Assembly: GCA_016584305.1 (NCBI GenBank)
Contig: JACEEZ010007099.1
Location: forward strand, 181,925-245,924
DNA length: 64,000 bases
Direction: 5' to 3'
Source of the DNA: Chionoecetes opilio
Lineage: Eukaryota > Arthropoda > Malacostraca > Decapoda > Majidae
The notes beneath the pieces are model-generated. The model was not told the origin of the DNA. It ran no database searches and worked only from the letters and a program-made list of their open reading frames with translations. Position 1 is the stretch's first letter, and each line of letters starts with the position of its first letter. The position numbers were made by a program, and so were the translations under genes. Positions 50,176 to 61,319 of the stretch are shown piece by piece.

Positions 50176-50954
50176 CATTAAACAACACTCTTGGCCATTA
50201 CAACACCCAGCAATGCCGCCTACAATTCCGAATAAGTGTTGTGTTTGGTGGCAGGAGAGATGCACTTCACGAACAAGACTTCTTTTATTTCCCAGGATTC
50301 TAGGAGGTTATAACCATGAAGTGAATTGAATTTGCATCTAAAAATTACAATACTGATGTTGCCGTCAGTCCCGGGATGATCAGCTGGCAAGTATATTTAC
50401 TTCTACCATATTCACCATTCTACAGGGGCTAGCGAGCCTGTAATCAACTCTATTTGCACATTAGATTGATATTGATCGTGGAGTTGAAGGTTTCCGTTAG
50501 AGGTCCGTTTTCCTCATGAACCATCGGTAAATAGTTCGTGTAAACCGCACAAGGGTAATACCGCGCTGACTTCTACTGACCTCCCGCCCTGATAACTACC
50601 CTGCCACGACTCACGCACGTGCGGCAGATAACGTCAACACCATATAAAATTTAGTATTAAAAACCTTCAAACTATTATGAAAAATTAAGTTGTCTTCGAA
50701 GACAATGCTGCCAAAAAACTACTATTTTGCCCTTAATGACTAACCTTTTAAAAGAACTAACACTAACCTACGTATTTTATTACACAAGGTATTATTGGCG
50801 TTAATCATGTTTTTTGGTATATCAATGAGAGTAGTTGGTTGCAACCTTGCACTGAAATAATAATATGATTTCTATGGTTAATCTACATCTTCAAAAACAT
50901 CCGTGACTATTCTAATGCTATCTTTTGTCATGTCTTTATGCTTACACCAATAGC
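50176..50954. other. Interval without a recognised gene
   Basis: Mostly AT-rich unique-looking DNA, possibly intronic to the candidate exons that follow. No motif recognised. Confidence 0.35.
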
Positions 50955-50956
50955 AT

Positions 50957-51086
50957 TGCAGACGGCTGCAGTGGGTACAAACCTTCAACATCGCCTATGT
51001 GAAACACCCCGGTGGTGGTGTGATGCTCACTTTGAGTCTCAGCACATAGGCAGTGAAGGGACACCACTGAGCAATGCTATTTCAAG
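50957..51086 (+). CDS. Candidate exon, ankyrin-like
   Basis: Bounded by an AG acceptor (CATTGCAG) and a GT donor (CCTTCAG|GTATTA). The open frame contains TAAVGTNLQ early and HIGSEGTPLSNAI late, resembling the start and TPL-containing part of ankyrin repeats. The middle (CETPRWWCD) fits poorly, and reads better in another frame (VKHPGGG), suggesting an internal frameshift. It is weak alone but is followed by two further ankyrin-like segments on the same strand. Confidence 0.35.
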
Positions 51087-51856
51087 GCCTTCAGGTATTA
51101 ATGCGTTTGTGGGTGACTAGTTTGTTAATAGCTATGTCTCATTTATCCCCAAGAGCTAGTTTATGTTTCTTGATTACAAGTTTTATTCAGTAGTTGACCT
51201 GAATATTAATGATAAACATAGTTATAACATTACGCATCTTGTTTTAATGGTGTGGTGAGTAATTTACATTCTTATTGATAGAGTAATTTATAATGCTCAT
51301 ATAATGGATAAATTTCTTTTAACTTTTTATTCTAGATACTATGATTTTTGATTAAGATGTGAGGTAATTCTCCCATTATTTGTAAACTGCATATTTTTTC
51401 CTAATTCACATTGTGCAACCTTCCACATTCGTTTTTCCACATCATTATGAAGTATACTTTTACCATGGTCCCAAGCATAATTTTTGCAACTAATAACAAA
51501 ATCATATCATTCATAGTATCATATTTCCTCCACAACATGACTTATGTTCCTTTTACTGTAGGCCTAGATGCCGGTGAGGTGCAGACTTCTCAGGAATTCT
51601 AGGTTACAGATGTCCTGATATCTTGGAAGCTGCTTGATGAGTAACAATCACATTAGGTATAAACAAATATCTGGGGAGACATTAACCGTACCATATTAGA
51701 ATGCAGTGTTTTTTGTTGAATGTATAATACGGGCCACTTAGGTTAACCATAAAGACAATTTAGGTAAAGTGGAAAAAGAAATCCACTGCCTTTAACACTG
51801 TTCGTTAGCATAATTGTGGATGATTTTCTTTACACCTAACGATTTTTTTACACAGC

Positions 51857-52003
51857 ATCGAGGAGACCAAGGAAAGCCCAGCATTGCTCAAACACCCGGT
51901 TTTGGATGTTCAGAACAAAACGGATGATGGTGCCGCACATCTTATGAAGGACTGCCAATTATGGTGATCTAGAAGCCATAATTCCTTTAAATATATGTTT
52001 TGT
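51857..52003 (+). CDS. Candidate exon, ankyrin-like, frameshifted
   Basis: Follows a pyrimidine-rich acceptor (TTTTTTTACACAG). The first frame reads LLKHPVLDVQNKTDDGAAHL and, after a one-base shift, ANYGDLEAIIPL. Together these fit the end of one ankyrin repeat (LLxHxxLDVNxKxxDGxTxL) and the next helix pair (AxxYGDLEAIxxLL). A stop interrupts the unshifted frame at 51,968, so it is either a pseudogene or a consensus error. It would be part of a plus-strand gene spanning 50.9-53.7 kb. Confidence 0.45.
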
Positions 52004-52109
52004 ATTCTTTGTTCATCACTCGCACATAGCGCAGTAAAATTGATTAATCAAATAATAACGATAATTAGAATTTGTTTCAAAACCTCGATTTATTTATTTA
52101 GTTCGATTT

Positions 52110-52262
52110 GCATGCCCTCAAATTTTGGCGTGGCTGAAGAGATGCCTTCATGAGCCTCTGCCTGGCCCTGCCCTGCCCTGCCCTGCCCTGCCCTGCCCTG
52201 CCCTGCCTGCCCTGCCCTGCCCTGCCCTGCCCTCCCTGCCCTGCCTGCCTGCCCTGCCCTTC
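52110..52262. repeat. CCCTG pentamer microsatellite
   Basis: About 20 units of CCCTG with a few four-base variants, mainly 52,164-52,262. Confidence 0.9.
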
Positions 52263-52347
52263 CACACCCTGCTGTCCCCCAACCTTTGCCACCACATAAT
52301 CATTAACTACAGATCATTGTGTGTGATGCAAAAGGTGATTATATAAT

Positions 52348-52442
52348 AGCTATATATATATATTATATATATTATATATATATATATATATATATTATAA
52401 TATAATATATATATTATATATATTAATATGTATATATATTAT
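52348..52442. repeat. TA microsatellite
   Basis: About 95 bp of TATA repeats. A second TA tract lies at 53,262-53,335. Confidence 0.9.
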
Positions 52443-52854
52443 CCAAGGGTAGACAGGATAGTGATTATAAATATTTCTTTCAATGATGACTTCTTTACAA
52501 TGATAAAACTAAGGGAAATACCATGTTTTCATAACAGTCATCATCCATAATCACCAACTAATTTGGTTTGTAAAGGAATAAAGCATTTTCAATCCATAGA
52601 TCCATGAGTTATAGTGAAATAAATTGCAAGACACAAACTAATGAAGTGTCTCAAAAGTTCTTCGTGTTGTTCATGAGAGCAGTGCTGCAACTTTACCTAT
52701 TAAGGCCTCTAGTGACAGTTCATTTCTTCACCCATAGTTCTTCTCACCCATGAGTATGTAATTACATCAACAATGCCTATTGTCATTACTTTGGCCAATT
52801 ATGTCCTTATTTTTCTGACCCCCATTTTAGCTATATAAATGTACCTTTTGACAG

Positions 52855-52997
52855 GGTTTGTGTCGACTCAACAGTGGGACATGACACCACGGATTCATGA
52901 TGCTGATGGAATCGCCACTGCGCTCCCTGAACACACTCAAACCATGGAGTGCTATCACTTTGAAATAGTCCAGAGAATACCAAGGATGACAGATAGG
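52855..52997 (+). CDS. Candidate exon, unrecognised
   Basis: Open frame after an acceptor-like ACCTTTTGACAG and ending near a GATAG|GTCCG donor-like site. It encodes a stretch including WDMTPRIHDADGIATALPEH. No domain recognised. Listed because it lies between two ankyrin-like exons on the same strand and is bounded by splice-like sites. Confidence 0.2.
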
Positions 52998-53296
52998 TCC
53001 GTGCGACAGAAGTTTGTGTGCAGAATTCTTTTATTTTCCGTCAGACTTTTACTGTGTTATGTGTCATGTTTATATAATAGTGTTTTGTTTCTATATATCC
53101 AAAATTAAAATGTGAATTTTAATGACTTTTCAGGTGTGAATGAATATGAGGTCATCTCAATCTGGTGTCATAACCACATCTATTTTTACTAATACTGATG
53201 AATACATTCTGCCTTTCAAGTCCCCTCATAAAAAGACATCATATCCAAGGAACGACAGTCCCATGGTATGTATATATATATAATATATATATATAT

Positions 53297-53334
<38 letters not shown>

Positions 53335-53454
53335 ATTTATTTCTTGTATGTGTTTTGTGTATTACACCAAGGAACATATATACACCCCATCACATTATGC
53401 TATTATTTGATATATTAATTGGTGTGACATTGACTTGTATTTTATTTTAACAGG

Positions 53455-53657
53455 GTCAGAAAATTTTCTTGCTCATCAACACGACGCATACTGCGGAATG
53501 GTCTGCATGCAGCCCAGAGAGCTGTCTGCAAGATGCCCCACCAACTACTAAGGGGGCTGCAGCCAAATTTCTTAGACCAAAAGTGTTGAATTTTTCAGGA
53601 CACAACGTTGTTGCACACAGCTTACAAAAGAAAGGATTCAGATATGGGGTGTTGTAG
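53455..53657 (+). CDS. Candidate terminal exon, weakly ankyrin-like
   Basis: Starts after a TATTTTATTTTAACAG acceptor and runs open to a TAG at 53,655-53,657. The end reads LNFSGHNVVAHSLQKKGFR, which resembles an ankyrin repeat core (LNxxGxNVVxLAxxKGFxxVV). If the exon model is right, this is the 3' coding end of the gene and the 41-bp satellite begins about 20 bp after its stop codon. Confidence 0.35.
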
Positions 53658-53678
53658 AGAAATTTGCTTTACTGTTTC

Positions 53679-55830
53679 TTGTGCAAGTGACATTAATGCC
53701 TGAATTCTGCACTTTTATGTTTTTGCAAGTGTCTTAATATGCCCTGAAATTCTGTTTTATATTTCTATGCAAGTGCATTAATGGCCTAAAAATCTTGTTT
53801 TAATGTTTTTGCAAGTGTAATTATGCCTAAATCTTGTTTTATGTTTATGCAAGTGTCATTAATGCCTAAAATCTTGTTTTATGTTTATTGCAGTGTCCTT
53901 AATGCCCCTAAAATCTGTTTTAAATGTTTATTGCAAGTGTCATTAATTGCCTCAACTTGTTTTATGTTATTGAGCAGTGTCATTATGCCTAAAATCTTGT
54001 TTTATGTTTATTAGCAAGTGTCTTAATCCCTGAAATCTGTTTTTATGTTTTATTGCAAGTGTCATTATGCTAAATCTTGTTTTATGTTAATTGCAAGTGT
54101 CTCAATGCTAAATCTTGTTTTAATTTATTGGCAAGTGTCTTAATGCCTAAAATCTTGTTTATGTTTATTGCAAGTGTCTTATCCTAAATCTTGGTTTTAT
54201 GTTTATTGGCAAGTGTCATTAATGCCTGAAATCTTGTTTATTTATGTTTATTGCAAGTGTCTTAATGTCTAAAATCTTGTTTGATGTTTATTGCAAGTGG
54301 TCATTAAATGCCTAAAATCTTGTTTTATGTTTTATTGCAAGTGTCATTAATGCACTAAATCTTGTTTTATGTTTATTGCAATCGTCATTTATGCCTAAAA
54401 TCTTGTTTTAATGTTTATTGCAATGTCATTAAATGCCTAAATCTTGTTTTATGTTTATTGCAGTGTCATTAATGCGAACATCTTGTTTTATTGTTTATGC
54501 AAGTGTCATTAATGCCTAAAATCTGTTTTGATGTTTATTGCAAGTGTCATTATGCCTAAATCTTGTTTTAATGGTTATTGCAAGTGTCCATTAATGCCTG
54601 AAATCTGCTTTGTTGTTCATGGCAAGTGTCCATTATGCCTGAAATCTGCTTTGCTGTTTCATGACAAGTATCGATTAATGCCTGAAAATCTGCTTTGTGT
54701 TCATTGCAAGTGTCATTAATGCCTGAAATCTGCTTTGCTGTTCATGACAAGTGTCTTAATGGCCTGAATCTGCTTTGTTTTCATAGTGTGTTGGGTGCAA
54801 AAGTTGTATTATGCCTGCAATCAGCTTTGTTGTTCATGACAAGTGTCTTAATGCCTGAACTCTGCTTTGTTGTTCATGCCAAGTGTCATTAATGCCTTAA
54901 TCTGCTTTGTTGTTCATGGGCAAGTGGTCATTAATGTCCTGAAATCTGCTTTGCTGTACATGAGACAAGTGTCATTAATGCCTGAAAATCCTGCTTTGGC
55001 TGTACATGGCGAAGTGTCATATGCCATGAAATCTGCTTTGCTGTACAGACAATTCATTAATGCCTAAATCTGCTTTGCTGTTCATGACAGGTCATTAATG
55101 CCTGAATCTGCTTTGCTGTACATGGCAGTGTCCTTAATGCTGAAATCTTCTTTGTTGTTTCATGAACAAGTGTCATTAATGCCTGATCTGCTTTGCTGTA
55201 CATGGCCAGTTTCATTAATCCTAGAATTCTGCTTTGTTGTTCATGGCAATGTCATTAATTGCCTGAAATCTGCTTGTTGTTCATGGCAAGTTGTCATTAA
55301 TTAAATGCCTGAATCTGCTTGTTTGTTCAGACAAGTGCGCTTAATGGCTGAATCTGCTTTGTTGTTCAAGACAAGTGTCATTAATGCCTGAAATCTGCCT
55401 TTGCTGTACATGACACAGTGTCAATTAACCGGAAATCTGCTTGGCTGTTCATGGCAAAGTGTCATTAATGCCTGGAAATCTGCTTTTGCGTGTACGATGA
55501 CAGGGCATTAATGCCTGAAACTGCTTTTGCTGTTTCATTGATCAATGTCCTTAATGCCTGCAAAGTCTGCTTTGCTGTACATGGCAGGTGTCATTAATGC
55601 CTGAAATCTGCTTTGCTGTTCTGACAAGTGTCAGTAATGCCTGAATCTGCTTTGCTGTTTCATGACAAGTGCCATTATGCTGAAATCTGCTTTGCTGTTC
55701 ATGACAGGGTCATTAATGCTTGAAATCTGCTTGTGCTGTTCATTGGACAGTGTCATTAATGCTGACATCTGCTTTGTTGTTCTGACAAGGTGTCTATATT
55801 GCCTGAAATCTGCTGTTGAGCTACTGGTCT
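53679..55830. repeat. 41-bp satellite in two sequence blocks
   Basis: About 52 copies. From 53,679 to about 54,590 units read CATTAATGCCTAAAATCTTG then TTTTATGTTTATTGCAAGTG; from about 54,590 they switch to CATTAATGCCTGAAATCTGC then TTTGCTGTTCATGACAAGTG. Single-base indels are frequent. Confidence 0.95.
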
Positions 55831-56545
55831 GTGCTAGTGCATGTTATACTTGACATTTGGCTGTGATGATCTTTTCTTTGTAAATGACAATCTCTGGCTG
55901 GGCATGGCATTTGCATAGACTTACACCGTCAATTCATGAAAGTTTATTATCGACATTTTCAGAGGAGACCACCCTGTACAGAACTCCCATAGGGATGGCC
56001 GCAACATCTCTTTTTTTATTCCTGTTCCTTACGATCCTCCTTGCATGCTCTTCCCTCTCATTCTCCTCTCACCCATTTCTTCCCAATTTCATGTACTCAA
56101 TGTTACTTTTCAGCAGTCTTTTTCCTGGTTAAAAGAATGCAGTTATAAATAATATAAATGGAAGGCACACTTTCATTAACCTTAAAGTATGTTCATGATG
56201 TTTTTTGTATATGGGAAAACACAAAATACAGAAAGGGGTATGCAGTAGTCAAATAAAAATACTATAGTTCCCGCTTAAATTCGCTACGTTCTCATTATCA
56301 CATTCTGTGTTCGACAATAGATTGAGAGCTAACGGGTTTCAACTTTACTGTGGAGTCACAGAAAAAAAAAAAATTTTTTTTTTTTCCCCCGTTTTTTGTT
56401 TTTTTTTTTTTCCCCCCCCCCACCCCTTGTTCTCTAGCTTCCTTGCGTCCACCCACGCTACTCACGTTCTTCTCTCTTCTTCTTGTGACCTGGGAGCAGT
56501 TCTGAACTTTTGCAGCCCACATTTTTCGAGACCGTGAGCCAACCA
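55831..56545. other. Possible exon, then low-complexity sequence
   Basis: An open frame at 55,884-56,132 passes an acceptor-like CATTTTCAG (55,961) and encodes LYRTPIGMAATSLFLFLFLT, hydrophobic and possibly a membrane segment, ending at a TAA. It could be another exon of the upstream gene but is not recognised. 56,358-56,424 is homopolymer-rich (A, T, C, T, C runs). 56,461-56,510 matches the start of the window. Confidence 0.3.
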
Positions 56546-56765
56546 AAATGACGGCTTTGAAGTATGAAAGCCTTATTTTTGGGTCCACGACAGAGCTGTG
56601 CACTACGCTATAATTGGCAAAAGATCGCGGTTATATGGAGGAGAGTTTCACGTCGTTTTCAGAACACCTAACTACTTTTTCTTGTCCTGCAATGGGTGAG
56701 CTTTGTTCTAATGGTGCTAGTTTTATTTTGCGCAAACCCCCCAAAAACAAAACAAAATGTATATT
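56546..56765. repeat. Left inverted flank of TTAGG block
   Basis: 56,635-56,742 (GGAGAGTTTCACG, TTTTCAGA, ACTACTTTTTCTTG, GTTCTAATGGTGCTAGTTTT, TTGCGCAAACC) is the inverted partner of 57,455-57,570. The outer part, 56,546-56,602, is also present in inverted orientation at 59,858-59,910. Confidence 0.75.
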
Positions 56766-56774
56766 TTGTGGTTA

Positions 56775-57431
56775 AGGTTAGGTTAGGTTAGGTTAGGTTA
56801 GGTTAGGTTAGGTTAGGTTAGGTTAGGTTAGGTTAGGTTAGGTTAGGTTAGGTTAGGTTGGGTTAGGTTAGGTTAGGTGTGTTGGGTAGGTTGGGTTGGG
56901 TTAGGTTGGGTTAGGTTAGGTTAGGTAGGTTGGGTTAGGTTAGGTTAGGTTAGGTTAGGTTAGGTTAGGTTAGTTAGGTTAGGTTAGGTTAGGTTAGGTT
57001 GTTAGTAGGTTAGGTTGGGTTAGGTTGGGTTAGGTTAGGTTGGTTAGGTTAGGTTAGGTTAGGTTAGGTTAGGTTGGGTTAGGTTAGGTTAGGTTAGGTT
57101 AGGTTGGGTTAGGTTAGGTTAGGTTAGGTTAGGTTGGGTTAGGTTGGGTTAGGTTTCATTAAAACATAAGGTTAGGTTAGGTTGGGTTAGGTTAGGTTGG
57201 TTAGGTTCTTAAACATAAGGTTAGGTTAGGTTGGGTTAGGTTAGGTTAGGTTGGGTTAGGTTAGGTTAGGTTTCATTAAACAAGTTAGGTTAGGTTGGGT
57301 AGGTTAGGTTAGGTTGGGTGGGTTGGGTTGGGTTAGGTTAGGTAGGTTAGGTTCATTAAAACATAAGGTTAGGTTAGGTTAGGTTAGGTTAGGTTGGGTT
57401 GGGTTGGGTTGGGTTGGGTTAGGTTAGGTTT
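56775..57431 (+). repeat. Interstitial (TTAGG)n telomeric-type block
   Basis: About 650 bp of GGTTA pentamers, the canonical arthropod telomere unit, with GGGTT variants and four interruptions related to TTTCATTAAAACATAA (57,157, 57,206, 57,271 and 57,352). Both sides continue into non-telomeric sequence, so within this assembly it is interstitial. Confidence 0.95.
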
Positions 57432-57439
57432 CATTTTTT

Positions 57440-57575
57440 TTTCCATTTTTTTTTTTTGGTTTGCGCAAAATAAAACTAGCACCATTAGAACAAGCACCTA
57501 TTGTAGGCCAAGAAAAAGTAGTTTGGGTGTCTCTGAAAACGAACGTGAAACTCTCTCTCCATAATTACCAAGATC
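57440..57575. repeat. Right inverted flank of TTAGG block
   Basis: Inverted partner of 56,625-56,760. Contains GGTTTGCGCAAAATAAAACT, AGCACCATTAGAACAAGCAC, AAGAAAAAGTAGTTTGG and CTCTGAAAACGAACGTGAAA. A further direct copy with errors lies at 36,480-36,670. Confidence 0.75.
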
Positions 57576-57593
57576 GCCACACCCCCCCCCCCC

Positions 57594-57757
57594 GGTAAAC
57601 CCTGGGTATTAGGGGTACTCCGTAAACAAAAATTCTTTTTTCTCAACTCTAAACAGGCCAATTTTCTATGTAAATGGAATTCAAGACGATTTTATCTCTT
57701 TCCATTTTTGCATTTGAGCAATTCCTTACTAGCAAAATCGCACTTTATATTGCAACC
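57594..57757. repeat. Direct repeat, left copy
   Basis: Matches 59,306-59,465 in the same orientation (GTAAACCCTGG, ACAA-AATTCTTTTT, AATGGAATTC-AAGACGATTTTAT, CATTTGAGCAATTC, GCAAAATCGCACTTTA). The two copies bracket the GC-rich segment 57,840-59,300. Confidence 0.8.
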
Positions 57758-57839
57758 CTTATCGAAATAAGGCTTTAAATGCGTACGCAGTGGTCCGTCT
57801 GGTTCCTGTTTTAGTGGCATCACTCACCAATATGTAAGT

Positions 57840-59300
57840 TCCAATACTAGCGTGGTAAGCTCTTCTGATCAGGAATTGGTTCATTCAGGCGCTACAATCC
57901 AGTTCCACAAGCCTCTCGTTGGCCTAGAACGTGTCCATCATGTCCTTCTTATGACCCTTAAGCAGGGCATGGTCTCACCTGTGGTGGCCCGAGCCCGGAT
58001 GACCCTTCCCTCTGGCCTGCTTCCCCACCACTGCTGCCTGCAGCCCTGTCACCTGCTTACGACTCTTTCGGTGCTCTGAGTGTGGATAGAGATCCAACTC
58101 CGGAACCTCGTAACGGCTTGAACCAGATCTCCTGGTATCTGATCCCCGGACAGTGAACAGGTTAATGCCGGCTCGTGCACCTGCCAGGCTAACCAGCTGA
58201 TCACGTCTGCAAGCTGGTGCTGACAAGTTCAGCTTGGGTGTTGATGCGAGGTCTACAACTGGTGTCCCCATAACTCCTCGCCAGCCCTTCACTGCAAAAT
58301 CTGGTCACGGCGAACCTGCGGTCGTCCTCACTCTGCTCGCCATCAGCGGAGGATGACACATTCTGAGTGTGCGAGACCATGCGCTCCTGTCCGTACGTAG
58401 AAGTCACGCTGTGTTGGACCTTCTTGGGCTTGCGACCATCATCACGTCTGAGCTGCGTGAGGATGTGCTTGGGGCCGTCCTCTAGTCTGTGGTGAACTTG
58501 ATGTCGTAGTATAGTGTTGAAGTACATCAGCAGGCAGTACTTTGACTAGATTTCCAGGGTGTTTCAGTTCTTGGCCAGTCAGTCACCCAATGCTTTCTGG
58601 TCACATTACAACAGCGACTGTCTGTGGTGAGCCATCTGGAGTGGGACCCCTTTGCCACACTTGATCTCCTGCAGCTCGGACGGGGGGAGACGCCCCGCTT
58701 CACAGCCTGGAACCTCAGCTGGGAGGAGACCTGCTGTCGTGGACATGTTGACACGGATATACTCCCCGGTATCTCCGTGAGATCTTCACCGCCTGGCACT
58801 CCCTCTGACTCTGCTTTGTACTCTGGCTTCCTTCACGCTGGACAAGCAGCCTGCACACTGGACCCGTAAAGCCATTGGTCATATGAGGTAGGCCCGTAGA
58901 TGCTGGTGATAAGGTTGCGCAGGGGCCAACTCGTTTGTGTGCACACGCATATACTCCAGAAGAATCTTGCCGTCCCAGCATCTTCTCCCAAATGGGCGTG
59001 AGTGTACCACCCTTCCACCCCGTGTTGGCCCTATTTGGTTGCGTACGATCAGTGAGTCGGTGGAGTCGTGATGTCACCAGCGAGATTCTCGAGAGCCTGA
59101 GAGCCACCTTGACGCAGGCTTCGCCAGGTGGCAACCCTGGGTCCCCTCTGGTTACAAAGTTCCAAAGGTCCTTCCAGATGGCTCCTCTGGTCACTGACAC
59201 ATGCTCCTCCCTGATCACCTTGGGTGCAGTTTTTCCCATAGCTGTCGGTCACCATCGCCCTGGTCTTGTCCTTCCTCCCATCGTAACCCAATCCCAACTA
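57840..59300 (-). other. GC-rich unidentified segment with minus-strand open frames
   Basis: Minus-strand frames are open at 59,239-58,715 (174 codons), 58,799-58,527, 58,527-58,201 and 58,292-57,975, mostly in different frames but adjoining, as expected for one coding region broken by frameshifts. Composition is protein-like, with charged and aromatic residues (for example WKDLWNFVTRGD near 59,165), but I recognise no family. Plus-strand frames here are shorter. The segment lies between direct repeats, so it may be an inserted element. Confidence 0.35.
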
Positions 59301-59305
59301 TTTTT

Positions 59306-59465
59306 GTAAACCCTGGTTAGGGTACGCCGTCTAACAACAATTCTTTTTCCCTCACTTTGGCATCCCAATTTCCTATTTCCAAATGGAATTCTAAGACGAT
59401 TTTATCTTATTCTTTTTGGCATTTGAGCAATTCTTACTATGCAAAATCGCACTTTAAGCAATGTT
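59306..59465. repeat. Direct repeat, right copy
   Basis: See the copy at 57,594-57,757. Differences are scattered substitutions and small indels. Confidence 0.8.
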
Positions 59466-59989
59466 TGCATATAAATATAAAGTCCATTTTTGCATAGCAA
59501 GAAGTGGTCAAACCAAAACGTTGAAGAGCACAAAACCACCTTTAAAATTCCAATTTTACATAAAAACACCCTGCCAAAATTTGAAATAATCTATATTTCA
59601 CTTTTCCATTGGACCTACGTCGTACCATAGCTGGGTATACTGGCAACCGAATCCCACATCTGGTTAATAAACCAGGCTACCTCAGATCTGAAAGAGAAAG
59701 AATCACACGTCTGGCAACGCCGCAGCCAACCCCGCAGGCCAGTTGGCCCGGCCTGCCAGGCTCCAGCTCGTCATAACCCATCCCAGATAGCTCCCCCTGG
59801 GAGAGGGGCGAAAACTTGGTGTGGGAAAGGAAGGGTGGAGCCTGGGAGGCTGAAGCCGTGCACTAGCTCTGTCTTGGACCCAAAAATAGGCTTTTTCATA
59901 CTTCAAATCCTTCATTTTAGGTCCCTTAGAGCTAGTGCACTCAGCTACCTGCCCCTTGGAACGGGGCAAGAAGCCCGATCCCCGCGGGG
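59466..59989. other. Dispersed repeat pieces, no gene
   Basis: 59,650-59,762 matches 29,181-29,345, and 59,858-59,910 is an inverted copy of 56,546-56,602. No reliable coding frame. Confidence 0.5.
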
Positions 59990-60099
59990 AGTCAAAGGCA
60001 ACTGCACAGAAATAAAACGAAACCACTAGTATAACTCCACTCCGAAGCAAAGCGAGACGTCAGGGGAGGCCCGTCGTCCACCACCCCAGCCCCTCCGGA

Positions 60100-61319
60100 C
60101 GGAGGGAGTCCCAGGGCAACACAGGGGGATCCCCGACGGCAGTGGGACAGTAACGAGCCACGAAGCACGAGGCCGTACTCCACTGTCCCCCTTCCCGTTA
60201 CCCTCTCCAAGAAATGGTGCGGAGGAAGGACCAGAGACGCAGCAACACCCCCGGACGTCATGGGCACGAGGGGCGTGACCCGGATCGCCGACTCGATGAC
60301 CCTCACCGGAGCCGGGCCGCAATCCCCCTGGTGGTGAGGGGACACCAGTGACAGGGTCGCGGAACAAGAAAACTGCAGGTCCCCCACTGCCCAGGCTCGA
60401 ACATCCAGGTAACACCGGAGCGCCGAAGCCGGGCACAAGGGGTGTGCGGCGTCCCCCAGCAGACCAGCCGGAACGATGACCGGATTGGAGATACGGTGGT
60501 CCTAACCCGCTCGTTTTCTTACCCAGCACCTGGGCGAAAGGGAGAGGGAGCCAGCGAGCCGTCCCGCGAGAAGGGTCGTCCCTGGGGGAAACGGGTCAGC
60601 GCCCTCCGCTAGAAGCCCGGAAAACGCCCGTAGCCAGGCCACCAGGAACACGGCCCTTCTGAAGGAGGCGAGCGCCCGGGCAGCGTCGGACCGAAACTGG
60701 TCGCCCTGCAGGAACCGGAGGACCTTCTCCAGGGACAGAAGGGGCCAGGCAGGACGACGGGGAGGGGGGTTTTGGTGGAACAACCCCTCTCACAAGGCCA
60801 CAGAACGCCGGTCCAGGACCAAACCCCAGCCGTATTTGAGGGGGTCAGCCAGGGCCGCCAGGTGAGTGGAGAGAGTAGCGGAGGACCTCCCACGGTCGTG
60901 GGCCAGGAAGGAGAGGAAATCCAGGACAACCGATTCAGAGACGTCGCGGAGGCCCTCGAGTTTGAAGAATGACTGAAAGGCCTTCCAGTGAGACTGATAC
61001 TGTCTCGTAGAGGACGACGAAGAGCCGCCAACATGTCCTCCGCTACCGTGTCCGAGACCGTCCGACGGAGAGAGGTACGGAGAAACTCTAGGCGTGTAGC
61101 TTCAAGGTGGAAAGAAGCCTGGCCGGGAGCTCCTCCAACAAAGCGAGGGCCCCTAGAGGAACAGGGGAGGGACACCAAGCCTTCAGTTCGGAGAACCACG
61201 GTTGCGCCGGCCAGAGAGGAGCCACCATGGCCACCTTCCCAGCTAACCATCACCGGCGGGCCTACGTAGGCCGTAGAGCGGCGAACGGCAGCCGCCGGCG
61301 GCAAATTTACCTCTGTCAA
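60100..61319 (-). pseudogene. Tyrosine recombinase of the DIRS-type element
   Basis: The N-terminal core-binding region is clear at about 61,012-60,793 (STRQYQSHWKAFQSFF, then VLDFLSFLAHDRGRSSATLS), ending at an in-frame TGA (60,790-60,792) that could be a CGA-to-TGA change. The same frame continues with PAWPLLSLEKVLRFL and then FRRAVFLVAW. The region of the first catalytic Arg (an ATGxFRAS-like segment, about 60,640-60,600) is frameshifted. The HxxR motif appears as HDVR (60,262-60,251) and the catalytic Tyr as FVARY, Tyr codon at 60,152-60,150, each in a different frame. These are the conserved residues of DIRS-group recombinases, which join the circular intermediate to the chromosome. The frame upstream of 61,020 also needs a one-base shift. 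No functional protein can be made. Confidence 0.8.

Noticed and set aside
56775..57431. True chromosome end
   Set aside because: Non-telomeric sequence continues on both sides for kilobases, and the block is bounded by inverted repeats.
57840..59300. Endogenous large DNA virus insertion next to telomeric repeats
   Set aside because: Such insertions at telomeric repeats are known in decapods, but no viral gene family could be recognised here, so there is no positive evidence.
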